A stretch of DNA of 64,000 nucleotides from Omphiscola glabra (GCA_964017045.1 OZ024794.1:29359815-29423814); one strand, 5' to 3'; counted from the stretch's first letter, positions 1 to 10,042 are shown. Numbers and translations: made by a program. Notes: generated from the letters alone by a model not told the origin.

Positions 1-345
1 CTTATTTTGTTTTATTGTTGTCTCATTGTTGTCTCATTGTTGTCTTATTGTTGTCTTATTTTTGTCTATTTTTGTCTTATTTTTGTCTGGATGTTGTCTG
101 ATTGCTGTCTGATTGTTGTCTGATTGTTGTCTGATTGTTGTCTTATTGTTGTCTGATTGTTGTCTATTTTTGTCTTATTTTTGTCTGATTGTTGTCTTAT
201 TGTTGTCTGATTGTTGTCTATTTTTGTCTTATTTTTGTCTGATTGTTGTCTGATTGCTGTCTGATTGTTGTCTTATTGTTGTCTCATTGTTGTCTCATTG
301 TTGTCTCATTGTTGTCTTATTGTTGTCTTATTGTTGTCTCATTGA
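1..345. repeat. Decamer tandem array (TTGTTGTCTN)
   Basis: About 34 imperfect copies of a 10-bp unit read as ATTGTTGTCT, with variants in which the linker is CTTATTTTTGT. The array runs off the left edge of the window, so its full length is unknown. Confidence 0.9.
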
Positions 346-1474
346 ACTAAATGTGAATGAAATGAATCGCTCTCATAGTGCGTTATTGGGTTACAGAAAT
401 AGTATGTACGTGTGTTGAATGCTGAAACATTACTTTTATATACACATCTATTTTTTACACCGCACTGACGTGGTCAAAAAAGGAAGACATTTTAAGGTTA
501 ATGAAGGATATTTTATTTTATTTGAAAAATGAGGACATGTCCTCTTTTCGGATACCATATTATGGCAACCTTAAGTAAACAAATACGGTATCGATTAAAA
601 TAAACCAAACGGTCCAACACTTAACACGAAAGGTCCAGATATCCGGTACAGATAGGTCATGTTTCATTTGAGAAGGATGATTGGAATTAACATTTTTTTG
701 TTGCTTTTTTTTAAAGAGATGAGGAAAAAATGACCGGGTTGTCCAATCTTGGCACATTCAATTGTTTTCTTAACAGACTGCATCAGTTTGACTTCCGGTT
801 CAGTGCCCTCTGGCCGAATGAGTGCAATATTTTCTGGGCTAAAACTAGAAAAATACTAAAACATGTCGACAATTTTTCAACATGCATCTTGATGCAGAAA
901 ATTTAAACTGGTTGACGCAAAGGAGTGAGAGTTTTTTTTAATGAACGGCCGATGGCACCAAGCGCCAATATAAAAATTGGAACCCTTAAAACTGATTCAT
1001 TTGCATGACTGTTAAGAATGAGATTTTGTTGGTTATTTTCGAACCCCGAATTAAGCTGGTCTTGTTTTTTTTTTTTTTTTTTTTTTGGTTAGCTGGGACC
1101 TTGTGACCTACCAAATTATACTGGACTTTCCCAAGCATAATTTTTTTCATAAAAACGTATTGAGATCCATCCTGCTATTCTAAAAGATACATTTTTTTGA
1201 CAATCATCACGAGTGTTGACTTAGCTGTTTTTTTCTGAAGAGATCATATTGTTAACTAAGCGAAATAAAGCTCATTATTATAATTTAAAGATAGGGAAAA
1301 AAACACTACTCTTAATTGTTCTTCTTTGGTTTTTGCGCCTTGTGTTAAATTTCCAAAGAGATCTCCTGACAACAGTCACCCGTGTTAGAAGGCATGAATA
1401 ATGTAAAAAAGAAAAAGAAATCCTGGTCAATCACATATTTAAATTAGCATTATAATCCTAGTACTCGGACCCTG
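346..1474. other. AT-rich stretch without recognisable genes
   Basis: No convincing coding region or repeat was seen. It includes a T22 run at 1065-1086. Short open frames here have no recognisable domain. Confidence 0.6.
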
Positions 1475-1477
1475 TTA

Positions 1478-2024
1478 GGGGTCGTTCGTAAATTACGTCA
1501 CGCAAAAAAAATGACCTTTTTAGACCCCCTCCCCCCTTGTCACGAAGTGTTACAAAAATCTTTACCCCCCCCCGTGTCACGTTACACCAAATAAAATCAA
1601 AACATAAACACAATTTTCACAAATAAACTAAGATTTTATTAATTTTTTAAACATTTTCCCGTAATGGATTAAGATGTAATATTATTAGGAAACTGTGACG
1701 CGAAACAACGAAGTCATCCACAAGCCGAATGTAATATGACCACAACAAATTTAGCGTCATTTTTCGATATTCGCAAAATGTGTGAGCGACTGAGTTCATA
1801 GTACCTATAATACCTGAGGCAATTTCGACATCAAATTAATGTTTTTAAAATTAATTAAATATTAATAAAAGATTTTTTTCAAAATTAGAAAATTTTAGAT
1901 TTTAAAGAAAAAAATAATAACGTGACGTCACACATTTTTGGCCCCCTCCCTCCCCCTGTCACAAAGTGTCGCAAATTCTCGACACCTCCTCCCCCCTGAG
2001 CGTGAAGTAATTTGTGACGACCCC
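1478..2024. mobile_element. PIF/Harbinger-like MITE
   Basis: The left end GGGGTCGTTCGTAAATTACG (1478 onward) matches the reverse complement of the right end (about 1999-2024) over about 25 bp with a few differences. Both ends are flanked by TTA (1475-1477 and 2025-2027), the target duplication typical of PIF/Harbinger (TWA). Subterminal C-rich blocks with GTCACRAAGTGT occur near both ends. There is no transposase, so the element is non-autonomous. A mariner-type TA duplication is a less likely reading. Confidence 0.65.
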
Positions 2025-2327
2025 TTATGCCTAGCTTTTAATATTAGGTCGATGCTTCCAGTTTTACTAAAAGTTACTAAAAATTTCTCCAGAGACGATG
2101 AGACTACAAAGTTGTTGACGTCAAATCTTCACAATGAACTAACCCACCCCCCACCCCCAATAATCTACCATTGATTCCCTGACTGTAGATGGCTGACACG
2201 CAAAATTTATGAATACCGAAATTGTTCAAAAAATCATGTCATTTAAGCGGTAAGTGCACAAAGCTGCATGTGTTGGGGCATGCAGCCAAGTGTTAGTATT
2301 TAGTATTTATACAACCAATATAAAATA
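2025..2327. other. Spacer or 5' region upstream of the outer LINE
   Basis: No coding region was seen. The true 5' end of the outer LINE probably lies here but cannot be placed. Positions 2187-2234 resemble 3608-3654, at the 5' junction of the inner LINE. Confidence 0.4.
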
Positions 2328-2627
2328 TTGATATCCTCAACTTTCCACCCTATCATGACTCGCCCACGTTATACCCATGGAGTACCCCTAGGCCTACTAC
2401 TCCTACCCATGATCTACCTGGTAATAAATAGGCTCCTACCTCCACCAACGCAAACCTGGTTACCATCAGCACCAGTGAAAGACAAAACCACACTTCCGAA
2501 GCATTGGATACTAAACCCCTGTTCCATTGAGATATGGATAAAACTTTATAAACGCCAACTTTACATATTATTAAAAAGACCAACCCACAACCCCTCTATC
2601 ACCTTCCTAATCATCATGTTGTGTGGG

Positions 2628-2651
2628 GATGTGCACATGAACCCCGGTCCC
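2628..2651 (+). other. 2A-like ribosome-skipping motif in the outer LINE ORF
   Basis: The codons give D-V-H-M-N-P-G-P, which fits the 2A consensus D(V/I)ExNPGP except for His in place of Glu. It sits between a hydrophobic N-terminus and the PHD finger. 2A-like sequences near the N-terminus are known in several APE-type non-LTR retrotransposons of invertebrates. Whether this one works is untested. Confidence 0.7.
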
Positions 2652-3606
2652 AGACAAACAGCCTCCACACACCCCTGTGGACTGTGCCAAGAGCCAGTAA
2701 ATTGGAACAGCAAAGGCGTAGCGTGCGACACATGTGGAATCTGGTTCCACCTGCTATGTGCCGACGAACGATCCACGGACTACCGCGAAACGAGTCAACC
2801 CTCTTTTGCATGGTCTTGTCCACGCTGCAACAGCATCAACAACGACAGCTTTACATTCCACAGCTATCAACTGAACTGCTCAAACTCCTTCTCACCCCTC
2901 TCTTCACTCAGTCTCAACGCTGAATCTATAGTAACACCTTACCCATTTTCACCACATAGAACTAGTACCCCAAAATCCCACACTCCCACTCAATCTCCCT
3001 ACTCATACTCCCCCCAAAGGCATCCCACAAGCTCCCAAGAACATAATCGTCATCCTACAACCTCCAATTCTATCCATGACCACCCCCAAAATGCAAACCT
3101 CCACTTACTAAATATCAACTGCCAAAGCATAGAATCAAAGAGACAAGAGCTCGCAGCCATTATCCAATTTACCAAGCCCGACATAATATGTGGAACAGAG
3201 TCGTGGCTCAGAGGCATACAACCTGGGAAAGAACCAACCCTGGACCATATAATGTCCTCAGAAATCTTCCCAATGGATTACAATGTTTATCGTCATGACC
3301 GCGTAAAAAAAGGTGGCGGCGTCTTCATCATGACTCACAGATCCCTCACATCAGTGGAGCAACCGCACCTGGTCACAGCCTGCGAAATAGTATGGGCTAA
3401 GGTTAAATTACAAAACAAGAAAGACCTCTACATCGGTGCATTCTATATGCCCAAAAGAACCCAGAGTGCACTTGACGAACTCCAAAAATCCATCAACATT
3501 CTTACAGCCAACGGCAAGCACGAGCGCGACATCATCGTCGCCGGTGACTTCAACTGCCCCGATATAGACTGGACCACGCATACTGCCCACTCCACCGGCG
3601 AGCATC

Positions 3607-3610
3607 AAGA
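3607..3610 (+). other. Target-site duplication AAGA (left copy)
   Basis: AAGA occurs here and at 7302-7305, bracketing the inner LINE. Removing 3611-7305 rejoins the outer LINE reading as ...HQD-NTIQQSLIDL.... The duplication is short, so the exact boundary may be off by a few bases. Confidence 0.55.
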
Positions 3611-3907
3611 TGGCTGCCTTAGATACTTATGTGTACCGAAATTGTTAAAAAAATAGGAAAGTGTTCTATAATTATTGTTATAATAATAAAAAATTCAATT
3701 GGGGACAATAAGAACTGTCTAGAGAACGGGACTACGCCTTGCAGGCATGTATAGGCTCGAGCTCTAGATCATATAGTACTTTTAATGTGTGTTAGCCTGA
3801 TTCTCAGTATATTTATATCGTGATATTCGCCATGGATCGCTGCTTTCATCGAGTTACGTTTTTTGTCCCGCCCAACTTCAGACTTATAATGTTGGCTTTT
3901 CTTCGTT

Positions 3908-5116
3908 GTGAAGCTCTGTGAAAATTGCCGCTATCTTGTTGACCGGACAATCATGCAAGCTGCTGGTGACACATCCCGACCCCATGATGGTAATCGACAT
4001 GTTCTGATATACACACGTGACCGCCTATTGTCAATGAATGTCCAGCGTACGCACTTGACCGCTGACCTCGTGTGTCGACTGAAGGAACTTTCCATTGGTC
4101 GAGGCCTACCCCGGAAACGTACCCATCGTGGTGGTAGACGGAAAATAAAACAACATGGCAATCCTTCATCCTCAAGATTTACTCAACGCTTTTCTAACCC
4201 AAACAACCTCATTCGCATCGACACCTCTCCACCTTCAAGCAACAGACAGCTTCGCATCGCCTCATTTAACGCTCAGTCGCTTGGCCCTTGTGAGAAACGT
4301 ATCGCAGTCTCCGAATTTATCACAGATAGGCGAATTGACATTCTGTTTATCCAGGAGACCTGGTTTCGGCTGACTGGCGATGAAGGAAAATGTACCGATC
4401 TCGCTCCCCCTAGTTATTCTGCCAGATCATTTCCTCGTGCAACTCGTGGTGGTGGCCTTGCTGTCATCTATAATGACACGTTGTCCCGTTATCTAGCCTT
4501 TGTCACAGAGTTTTCGTTTGCTCACACATCGTTTGAAGCGGTTCAACTTACCTTGTCGGTGCCCCAGCAGATCGTTCATTTTATATGCATTTATCGCATC
4601 TGCCCTAGCAGGAAAAATAAACTTACTGATGCTATGTTTCATCGGGAGTTCCCGGATCTGCTGGATCATTGCAACACATTGGCTGGCACTTATATTGTAG
4701 TGGGGGATATGAACATTCACTTCGACCAGCCACAGAATCCCTCCACTGCTAAATTGATTGATCTTTTGGACTTATTTAGTCTTAAGCAATTAGTCGACCA
4801 ACCGACTCATAATCGTGGACATATTATTGATTGGGTGCTGCATAGGCCTCATGATTTTGTAGTTACCTCTACTTCAGTCACTCAAGAGCTTTCCTCAGAC
4901 CACTTCTGTGTTGTTTGTGAGCTTAACGTTAATGCATCCTCTCCTCTCCTTCAATCCAGGGAGGTCCGCAGTTTGTGTACTATAAAAAGGGATGCCTTTA
5001 AGCGTGATCTGAGTTTGGAAGTGTCCCCTGCCCTCTGCCCTACTTTGGAAACACTACACAGTGCATTGCGCACTGTGCTTGAACGGCATGCCCCCCCTAA
5101 CCCGCCGTATTGTTAG
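3908..5116 (+). CDS. L2-like LINE ORF: basic N-terminus and APE-type endonuclease
   Basis: A 402-residue frame. The first 100 residues are basic (PRKRTHRGGRRK at 68-79) and may bind nucleic acid. The endonuclease starts near residue 114 and keeps the expected active-site blocks: SFNAQS with Asn121, IQETW with Glu150, GDMN with Asp267 and Asn269, IIDW with Asp308, and SSDH with Asp331 and His332. It would nick target DNA for target-primed reverse transcription. In L2-type elements endonuclease and reverse transcriptase share one ORF. Here this frame stops at 5116 while the reverse transcriptase continues in the next frame, with a C7 run (5091-5097) as the likely slip point. The start is the first ATG of the open frame. 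Upstream stops agree with it, but a non-ATG or earlier start cannot be ruled out. Confidence 0.85.
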   Translation: MKLCENCRYLVDRTIMQAAGDTSRPHDGNRHVLIYTRDRLLSMNVQRTHLTADLVCRLKELSIGRGLPRKRTHRGGRRKIKQHGNPSSSRFTQRFSNPNNLIRIDTSPPSSNRQLRIASFNAQSLGPCEKRIAVSEFITDRRIDILFIQETWFRLTGDEGKCTDLAPPSYSARSFPRATRGGGLAVIYNDTLSRYLAFVTEFSFAHTSFEAVQLTLSVPQQIVHFICIYRICPSRKNKLTDAMFHREFPDLLDHCNTLAGTYIVVGDMNIHFDQPQNPSTAKLIDLLDLFSLKQLVDQPTHNRGHIIDWVLHRPHDFVVTSTSVTQELSSDHFCVVCELNVNASSPLLQSREVRSLCTIKRDAFKRDLSLEVSPALCPTLETLHSALRTVLERHAPPNPPYC

Positions 5117-7112
5117 GTCAGCACGGTCAGCTCCCTGGTATGCAACCATAAGGGAGGAACTACGCAGTGCCAAGAAAGAGCGGCGTAGCGCGGAAAAGAA
5201 GTGGCTTCGGTCAGGTCTTGTTGTTTTTAGGCAGATGTATTATGCTGCCAAGAAACGTGTGACCAAAATTGTTTGTCGAGCAAAAACTTTGTATTTTAGC
5301 CAAAAGATAATTATGGGTAAAACCGGCAAGCAGTTGTTCGATGTTTGTAGCAATCTCAGAGGGAGTAACAAAGGAATTGCTCTTCCTTCAGTGTATCCGT
5401 TGCCCCAGCAACCAGAGATGTTCTGCAATTTCTTTACAAGCAAAGTTGCTGACATCCGCGCTGAGCTTGATTGTCTTGACATACCCCCCTTAGAATTGCC
5501 ACCCTTTTCTTGTGTTAGTTCACATTTCGAAATTTTTAAGCCGGTTTCAGAACAGGAGGTCAAAATTACTATTCTGGAGTCTAAGCCTACGTCATGTTCT
5601 TTGGACCCCATCCCCACCCCCCTGTTGGTTGAGTCGTTAGATCATTTGCTCCCAACGATAACCAACATAGTCAATGAAAGCTTGTCATCGGGCACTGTTC
5701 CATCTATTTGTAAGTCAGCTGTCATCAAACCATTGCTTAAGAAGCCTGGTCTGGATGAAAATAATTTTAAAAACTATAGACCTGTATCTAACTTATCATT
5801 TTTGTCTAAGGTCATTGAAAAACTAGTTCTAAAACAACTTTTTGCTTACTTAAATGACAACTCTCTTCTCAGTCCTAATCAATCAGCCTATAGACCTTTC
5901 CATAGCACTGAGACGGCTCTCTTGAAAGTCACCAATGACCTCTTGCTTGCATTGGACAGTGGTGATGTCTCCCTCCTGATCCTCTTGGACCTCAGTGCGG
6001 CCTTTGACACTGTCGACCATGAAACCCTTTACAAAACGCTTGAAAATTACTTTGGCATTTCTGGTTCTGTTTTGTCTTGGTTTAGGTCGTTCCTCTCTGA
6101 TAGAACGCAGGCAGTCGCTGTCGATGGCTGTATCTCCAGCAGTGCTGACTTGGTGTATGGAGTGCCACAGGGGTCCGTTTTGGGCCCGGTTCTATTTACA
6201 ATGTATACCAGGCCACTGCTCCTCTTGCTCGAGGGGCATGCTGTGGGGAGCCAGTCTTTCGCGGATGATACGCAACTATACAAGCATACCCATCCCTCTC
6301 TTGTAGATTCAGCTGTCCGGACTTTGCAGGAGTGTATTGGTGATGTCAAGTCATGGATGACACTCAGCAAGTTGAAACTTAACGATGACAAAACGGAAGC
6401 ACTTCTTATTCATGATCACAAATCATCCTCTAACTCAGCTCTCCCCACCTCATTTCAAGTAGGTAACTCAGACATACAGTTTACATACTCAACTAGGAAT
6501 CTTGGTTATATTCTGTCTAACAACATGTCTCTAGATAAACATATATCTCACATTTGTCGCTCTGCATACACTGCTATCCGTCAGATCAGCTCCATCCGCC
6601 ACTACCTCACAGTTAGTGCAACAAAAACCTTAGTCTGTGCTCTTGTTCTCTCTCGTCTTGACTACTGCAACTCTCTTCTGTCAGGCTCACCAAAACACTT
6701 CTTAGAAAGATTACAAAAGGTTCAAAACTCAGCTGCTAGGCTAGTTTTAAAGGCAAAAAAACGTGATCACGTCACACCACTACTTCATTCACTTCATTGG
6801 CTCCCTGTACAAGCACGGATTGATTATAAACTCTCTGTTCTGTGCCACCACTTTTTCTCGAATTCCTGCCCTTCATATCTAACCGAAATTCTCTCTGTCT
6901 ATTCACCCCTTCGACAGCTTCGCTCCTCCGCAGACGATCGTATTCTTTCTGTCCCTAAGACTCGCACAAAAACATACGGTGAAAGATCTTTCTCTTACTG
7001 TGCCCCCAAACAATGGAATTCTCTTCCACTACACATCAGAAATATATCAACCATCACAGCCTTCAAAACTGCACTCAAAACACACCTCTTTAAACTTTAC
7101 TATCCTGACTGA
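5061..7112 (+). CDS. L2-like LINE reverse transcriptase
   Basis: A 683-residue frame continuing the endonuclease frame after a one-base shift, so the ATG at 5061 is probably not a true start. Real homology begins around residue 11. Reverse transcriptase motifs are intact: NYRPVSNL (239-246), DLSAAFDTVDH (310-320, catalytic Asp310), GVPQGSVLGP (367-376) and SFADDTQLY (399-407, catalytic Asp402 and Asp403). The LDYCNSLL and HWLPVQARIDYK blocks and the ending WNSLPLHIRNIST...FKTALKTHLF are typical of L2. The enzyme would copy the element RNA at the nicked target. No internal stop or frameshift was seen to the stop at 7110-7112. Confidence 0.92.
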   Translation: MHCALCLNGMPPLTRRIVRSARSAPWYATIREELRSAKKERRSAEKKWLRSGLVVFRQMYYAAKKRVTKIVCRAKTLYFSQKIIMGKTGKQLFDVCSNLRGSNKGIALPSVYPLPQQPEMFCNFFTSKVADIRAELDCLDIPPLELPPFSCVSSHFEIFKPVSEQEVKITILESKPTSCSLDPIPTPLLVESLDHLLPTITNIVNESLSSGTVPSICKSAVIKPLLKKPGLDENNFKNYRPVSNLSFLSKVIEKLVLKQLFAYLNDNSLLSPNQSAYRPFHSTETALLKVTNDLLLALDSGDVSLLILLDLSAAFDTVDHETLYKTLENYFGISGSVLSWFRSFLSDRTQAVAVDGCISSSADLVYGVPQGSVLGPVLFTMYTRPLLLLLEGHAVGSQSFADDTQLYKHTHPSLVDSAVRTLQECIGDVKSWMTLSKLKLNDDKTEALLIHDHKSSSNSALPTSFQVGNSDIQFTYSTRNLGYILSNNMSLDKHISHICRSAYTAIRQISSIRHYLTVSATKTLVCALVLSRLDYCNSLLSGSPKHFLERLQKVQNSAARLVLKAKKRDHVTPLLHSLHWLPVQARIDYKLSVLCHHFFSNSCPSYLTEILSVYSPLRQLRSSADDRILSVPKTRTKTYGERSFSYCAPKQWNSLPLHIRNISTITAFKTALKTHLFKLYYPD

Positions 7113-7301
7113 TTCCCCCTCTGAAAGTTAAACGATGCTGCTGAGTGCCGTACATGGCTTCACATGTAAATTGTTATGGAATGGTTGGTTTTTAATTTAT
7201 ATTTTTTAAGTTCATTTTAATTTGCATGTACAGCGTGGTGAGCCCAGCCATAGGCTGGGGTACCACGCTATAGAAAACTACCCATAATAATAATAATAAT
7301 A
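7113..7301 (+). other. 3' UTR of the L2-like LINE
   Basis: Non-coding tail between the reverse transcriptase stop and the ATA repeats. It contains the stem-loop at 7232-7269 and ends in (ATA)n at 7284-7301. Confidence 0.8.
7232..7269 (+). promoter_or_regulatory. 3'-terminal stem-loop of the L2-like LINE
   Basis: AGCGTGGT (7232-7239) pairs perfectly with ACCACGCT (7262-7269). Above a small internal loop (GAG/GT), CCCAGCC (7243-7249) pairs with GGCTGGG (7253-7259) around an ATA loop. L2-type LINEs are known to use a 3' stem-loop plus short repeats for recognition of their own RNA by the reverse transcriptase. The role here is inferred from position and structure. Confidence 0.75.
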
Positions 7302-9677
7302 AAGACAATACCATTCAGCAATCACTGATCGACTTGACCTCATCCTCACTACTCACACAAGTGCAGAAGACACCAACACGTCAAAAAAAGCATCCTAGAT
7401 CTAATCTTCACGCCCAACCCCACCCTTGTTAAACAATCCACGTGTGTCCCAGGCATATCTGACCATGACGCAGTGGTGGTTGACTTCTACTCAAAAGCTC
7501 AAATAACGCGCCAGAAACCCAGGAAATCTTACAAGTTCGGTAAAGCAAACTGGGACAAGATCAAGCATGATCTCGCCGCCACTGAACAGGCCATCCTGAA
7601 AAAATACAACGAGGAAGAGGATGTAGAAACACTATGGTCGACCTTCAAATATGCTTTATTCAAAAGCTTAGATCAAAATGTCCCATCAGCCACATTAAAA
7701 AATCCATGTAATCTACCATGGCTGAACACACGGCTCAAGAAGCTGCTGAAAAGAAAGAAAAGACTATTGAAGAAAGCCCCAACTACCAACAACTGGACCC
7801 TATACCGCCAGTTCCAGAAAGACTGTCGTAAGGAACTAAGAAGAGGCGAGTGGCAGCACATAGATGGAGTCGTTCAAGAAGGCCTTGAAAACAACAACAC
7901 AAAACCATTCTGGCGCTACATAAAATCCAAGAAGCAAGACAACATTGGCGTAGCCCCTCTACTAGAATACGGGCAACTTGTAAGCGATAGCCAATGCAAA
8001 GCTGAAATTCTCCTAAGGCAGTTTCAATCTGTCTTCACCAAAATTACCACAACAGTACTACCATCCCTAAAACCTTCACCTGGTACAATTGACCCCCTCA
8101 ACATAACTGAACAAGGAGTAGCCAAACTTCTCAAAAACCTCAAGCCCAATAAAGCACCCGGACCTGACTGTATCCCAAACATTGTCCTAAAGACCCTGGC
8201 TGACAACATCGCCCCAACCATCACCCGCATTTTCCAAAAGTCGCTTGACTCTGGCAAACTCCCACTAGACTGGCTTGATGCAAATATCACTATTTCCTAC
8301 AAGAAAGGTGACCGTCATAACCCAGCAAACTACCGCCCAATATCCCTGACCTCCGTTCCATGCAAAATTCTGGAACACATCCTCTGTCGTCACATCATGA
8401 ACCACCTTGAACACTACAACATTTTGACCACTCTAAACCACGGTTTCCGCTCTGGATACTCCACAGAAACTCAATTAATCATCACGACCAATGACCTCCT
8501 TGCCTCCTATGACAAAGGTAACCAGGTCGACATGGCAATTCTCGACTTCTCCAAGGCCTTCGACACTGTTCCACACAGCCTTCTTCTACACAAACTCCAC
8601 CACTACGGCATTACCGGCAACCTTCACTCCTGTCTCTCAACATTTCTAACAAAACGGACCATGCAAGTAGTGGTAGATGGCGTCCGATCAGGCAAAGCCA
8701 CCGTAGACTCAGGAGTTCCTCAAGGCACAGTACTGGGCCCCCTTCTCTTTCTCTGTCACATAAACGACCTCCCTGATACTGTAAAATCTCAAGTGAGGCT
8801 GTTTGCAGATGACTGTCTTGTCTACAGAGAGATAATCGACTACGATGACCACAACCAACTTCAAGCAGATTTGGAGTGCCTTATGAATTGGGCAGACAAA
8901 TGGGGCATGAAATTTAATGAAACCAAATGCTACATAATGAGCATCTCAAAAAAAACCCATCAAGCTATATGTACACCCTAAATAGGACATTCCTTCAACA
9001 AGTAACAAACAATCCATACCTTGGAATTCTCTTCTCAAATAACCTAAAATGGTCACCCCATATAAACAAAATTTCAAAAAAGCCAACTCCACACTAGGTT
9101 TTATTAGAAGAAATCTGCGCCACTGCCCAACATCCTGCAAACGAAATGCCTATCTTGCACTCGTTCGTCCGATACTAGAATATGGTGCAATCATCTGGGA
9201 CCCAACCTCAAGCAAGACGTGGACAAATTGGAGCGAATCCAACGTAACGCAATGCGCTTCATAGCACGTGACTATAAAACCACCACGCCTGGCTACGTCA
9301 CTGGCCTTTTAAACAGATTTGACATCCCCACTCTCAAGGACAGACGAGAAAAGATCCGCCTAACATTCTTATATAAAATGGCCATGGGGCTAATTCCGGC
9401 CATCCCAGCAAACAATTATCTTACCCCACAGAAGCCAGGTCGATTAATTAGAGCCAAACAGTCACTTAACACTGACTTAACATCTGACAACCCCATGAGA
9501 AATTACACCCGAAACAATAACAAATGCTTCACTGTACCTCGGAGTAACACAGTGCAACATAAGCAGTCATTTTTTCCACGCACCATAATTGCTTGCAACA
9601 ACCTGGACAATACCGCCGTGAACTCGACAACGATCGAAAGCTTCAAGGCCGCCCTGGCATCTGCTAGGGGCCGTTAG
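7302..9677 (+). pseudogene. Outer LINE ORF, 3' part: end of endonuclease and reverse transcriptase, frameshifted
   Basis: From 7306 the sequence reads NTIQQSLIDLTSSS, then shifts frame in an A7 run near 7384-7391, then continues SILDLIFTPNP...GISDHDAVVVDF. The open frame from 7473 to 8981 (502 residues) carries NKAPGPD (226-232), NYRPISLT (287-294), LDFSKAFDTVPH (357-368), GVPQGTVLGP (414-423) and LFADDCLVY (443-451), so the catalytic aspartates are present. Further one-base shifts lie near 8945-8955 (A run), near 9075 (A run) and near 9213. The C-terminal block (LERIQRNAMRFIARDY ... SFFPRTIIACNNL) ends at the stop at 9675-9677. Not functional. Confidence 0.88.
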
Positions 9678-9756
9678 ATTGGCAACATCGCTTCCCCAAC
9701 CGTTGCACATATGCCAGTATATGGATGTAGCAACGTACCGAACCAGAACCAGAAAT
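9678..9756 (+). other. 3' UTR and repeat tail of the outer LINE
   Basis: A short non-coding tail ending in GAACCAGAACCAGAA, a simple-repeat 3' end as expected for this type of LINE. No poly(A) is present. Confidence 0.6.
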
Positions 9757-10023
9757 CTTTATGGGCTCTAAAATTGATGTTGCATACAATCTTCATATTT
9801 CATAATGTTTTAACCCTGAAAACGTTCTCTGTTAGACTCTATCTAAGACATTCTTAATTCTACAAGCACAGGCGATGTTAAATATAATCCAAAGTAGGAT
9901 CATTTGAGGTTGTCATTTTCCTTACCAGCTCAAAGATCCACATCTGACGTAATCATAAATCAATAGCCACATTACATGGGGGGGGGGGGAACTGCTCTAA
10001 TTTAACAATACAGACGTAAATAA
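9757..10023. other. Spacer with poly-G run
   Basis: No gene was seen. It contains a G run at about 9978-9989. Confidence 0.6.
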
Positions 10024-10042
10024 CAGAGAGAGAGAGAGAGAG

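Larger units (their letters stand above)
2328..3610 (+). pseudogene. Outer LINE ORF, 5' part: 2A-like motif, PHD finger, start of APE-type endonuclease
   Basis: The frame opens at the ATG at 2328. A hydrophobic N-terminus (about residues 17-36) precedes a 2A-like motif, GDVHMNPGP, ending at residue 108 (2628-2651 codes for D101-P108). In such motifs the ribosome skips the bond between G and P. A C4HC3 PHD-type zinc finger follows: Cys117, 120, 133, 136, His141, Cys144, 164 and 167. A Ser/Thr/Pro-rich linker leads to an apurinic-endonuclease-like domain with NINCQ (262-266), TESW with Glu291 and GDFNCP (406-411). The endonuclease nicks target DNA for target-primed reverse transcription. The domain is cut off at 3610 by the inner LINE, and the open frame runs into foreign sequence until a stop at 3654-3656. 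Confidence 0.85.
3611..7301 (+). mobile_element. Inner L2-like non-LTR retrotransposon, nearly complete
   Basis: A 3.7-kb LINE inserted in the same orientation within the endonuclease of the outer LINE. It holds a 5' leader (3611-3907), an endonuclease frame, an overlapping reverse transcriptase frame, a 3' UTR with a strong stem-loop (7232-7269) and an ATA/AAT repeat tail (7284-7301). Motifs such as NYRPVSNL, DLSAAFDTVDH, FADDTQLY and the C-terminal HWLPVQARIDYK resemble the L2 clade. The only clear lesion is one frameshift between the two frames. The preserved 5' region and tail make this the youngest large element in the block. Confidence 0.85.
2328..9756 (+). mobile_element. Outer CR1/Jockey-like non-LTR retrotransposon, split by a nested LINE
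   Basis: Two same-strand segments, 2328-3610 and 7302-9756, form one LINE. The first ends inside the endonuclease after the GDFNCP motif. The second resumes with the missing end of the endonuclease (GISDHDAVVVDF) and the reverse transcriptase. The 3' end has a short repeat, GAACCAGAACCAGAA, near 9740-9755. The nested insertion plus at least four one-base frameshifts make this copy dead. Clade assignment (CR1/Jockey superfamily) is from motif resemblance only, and the 5' limit is uncertain. Confidence 0.85.

Noticed and set aside
1938..2174. 78-codon frame over the right half of the Harbinger-like MITE
   Set aside because: It crosses the transposon end and has no domain.
3631..3656. End of the 442-codon frame as a true C-terminus
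   Set aside because: The last 15 codons are sequence of the inner LINE, so the stop is accidental.
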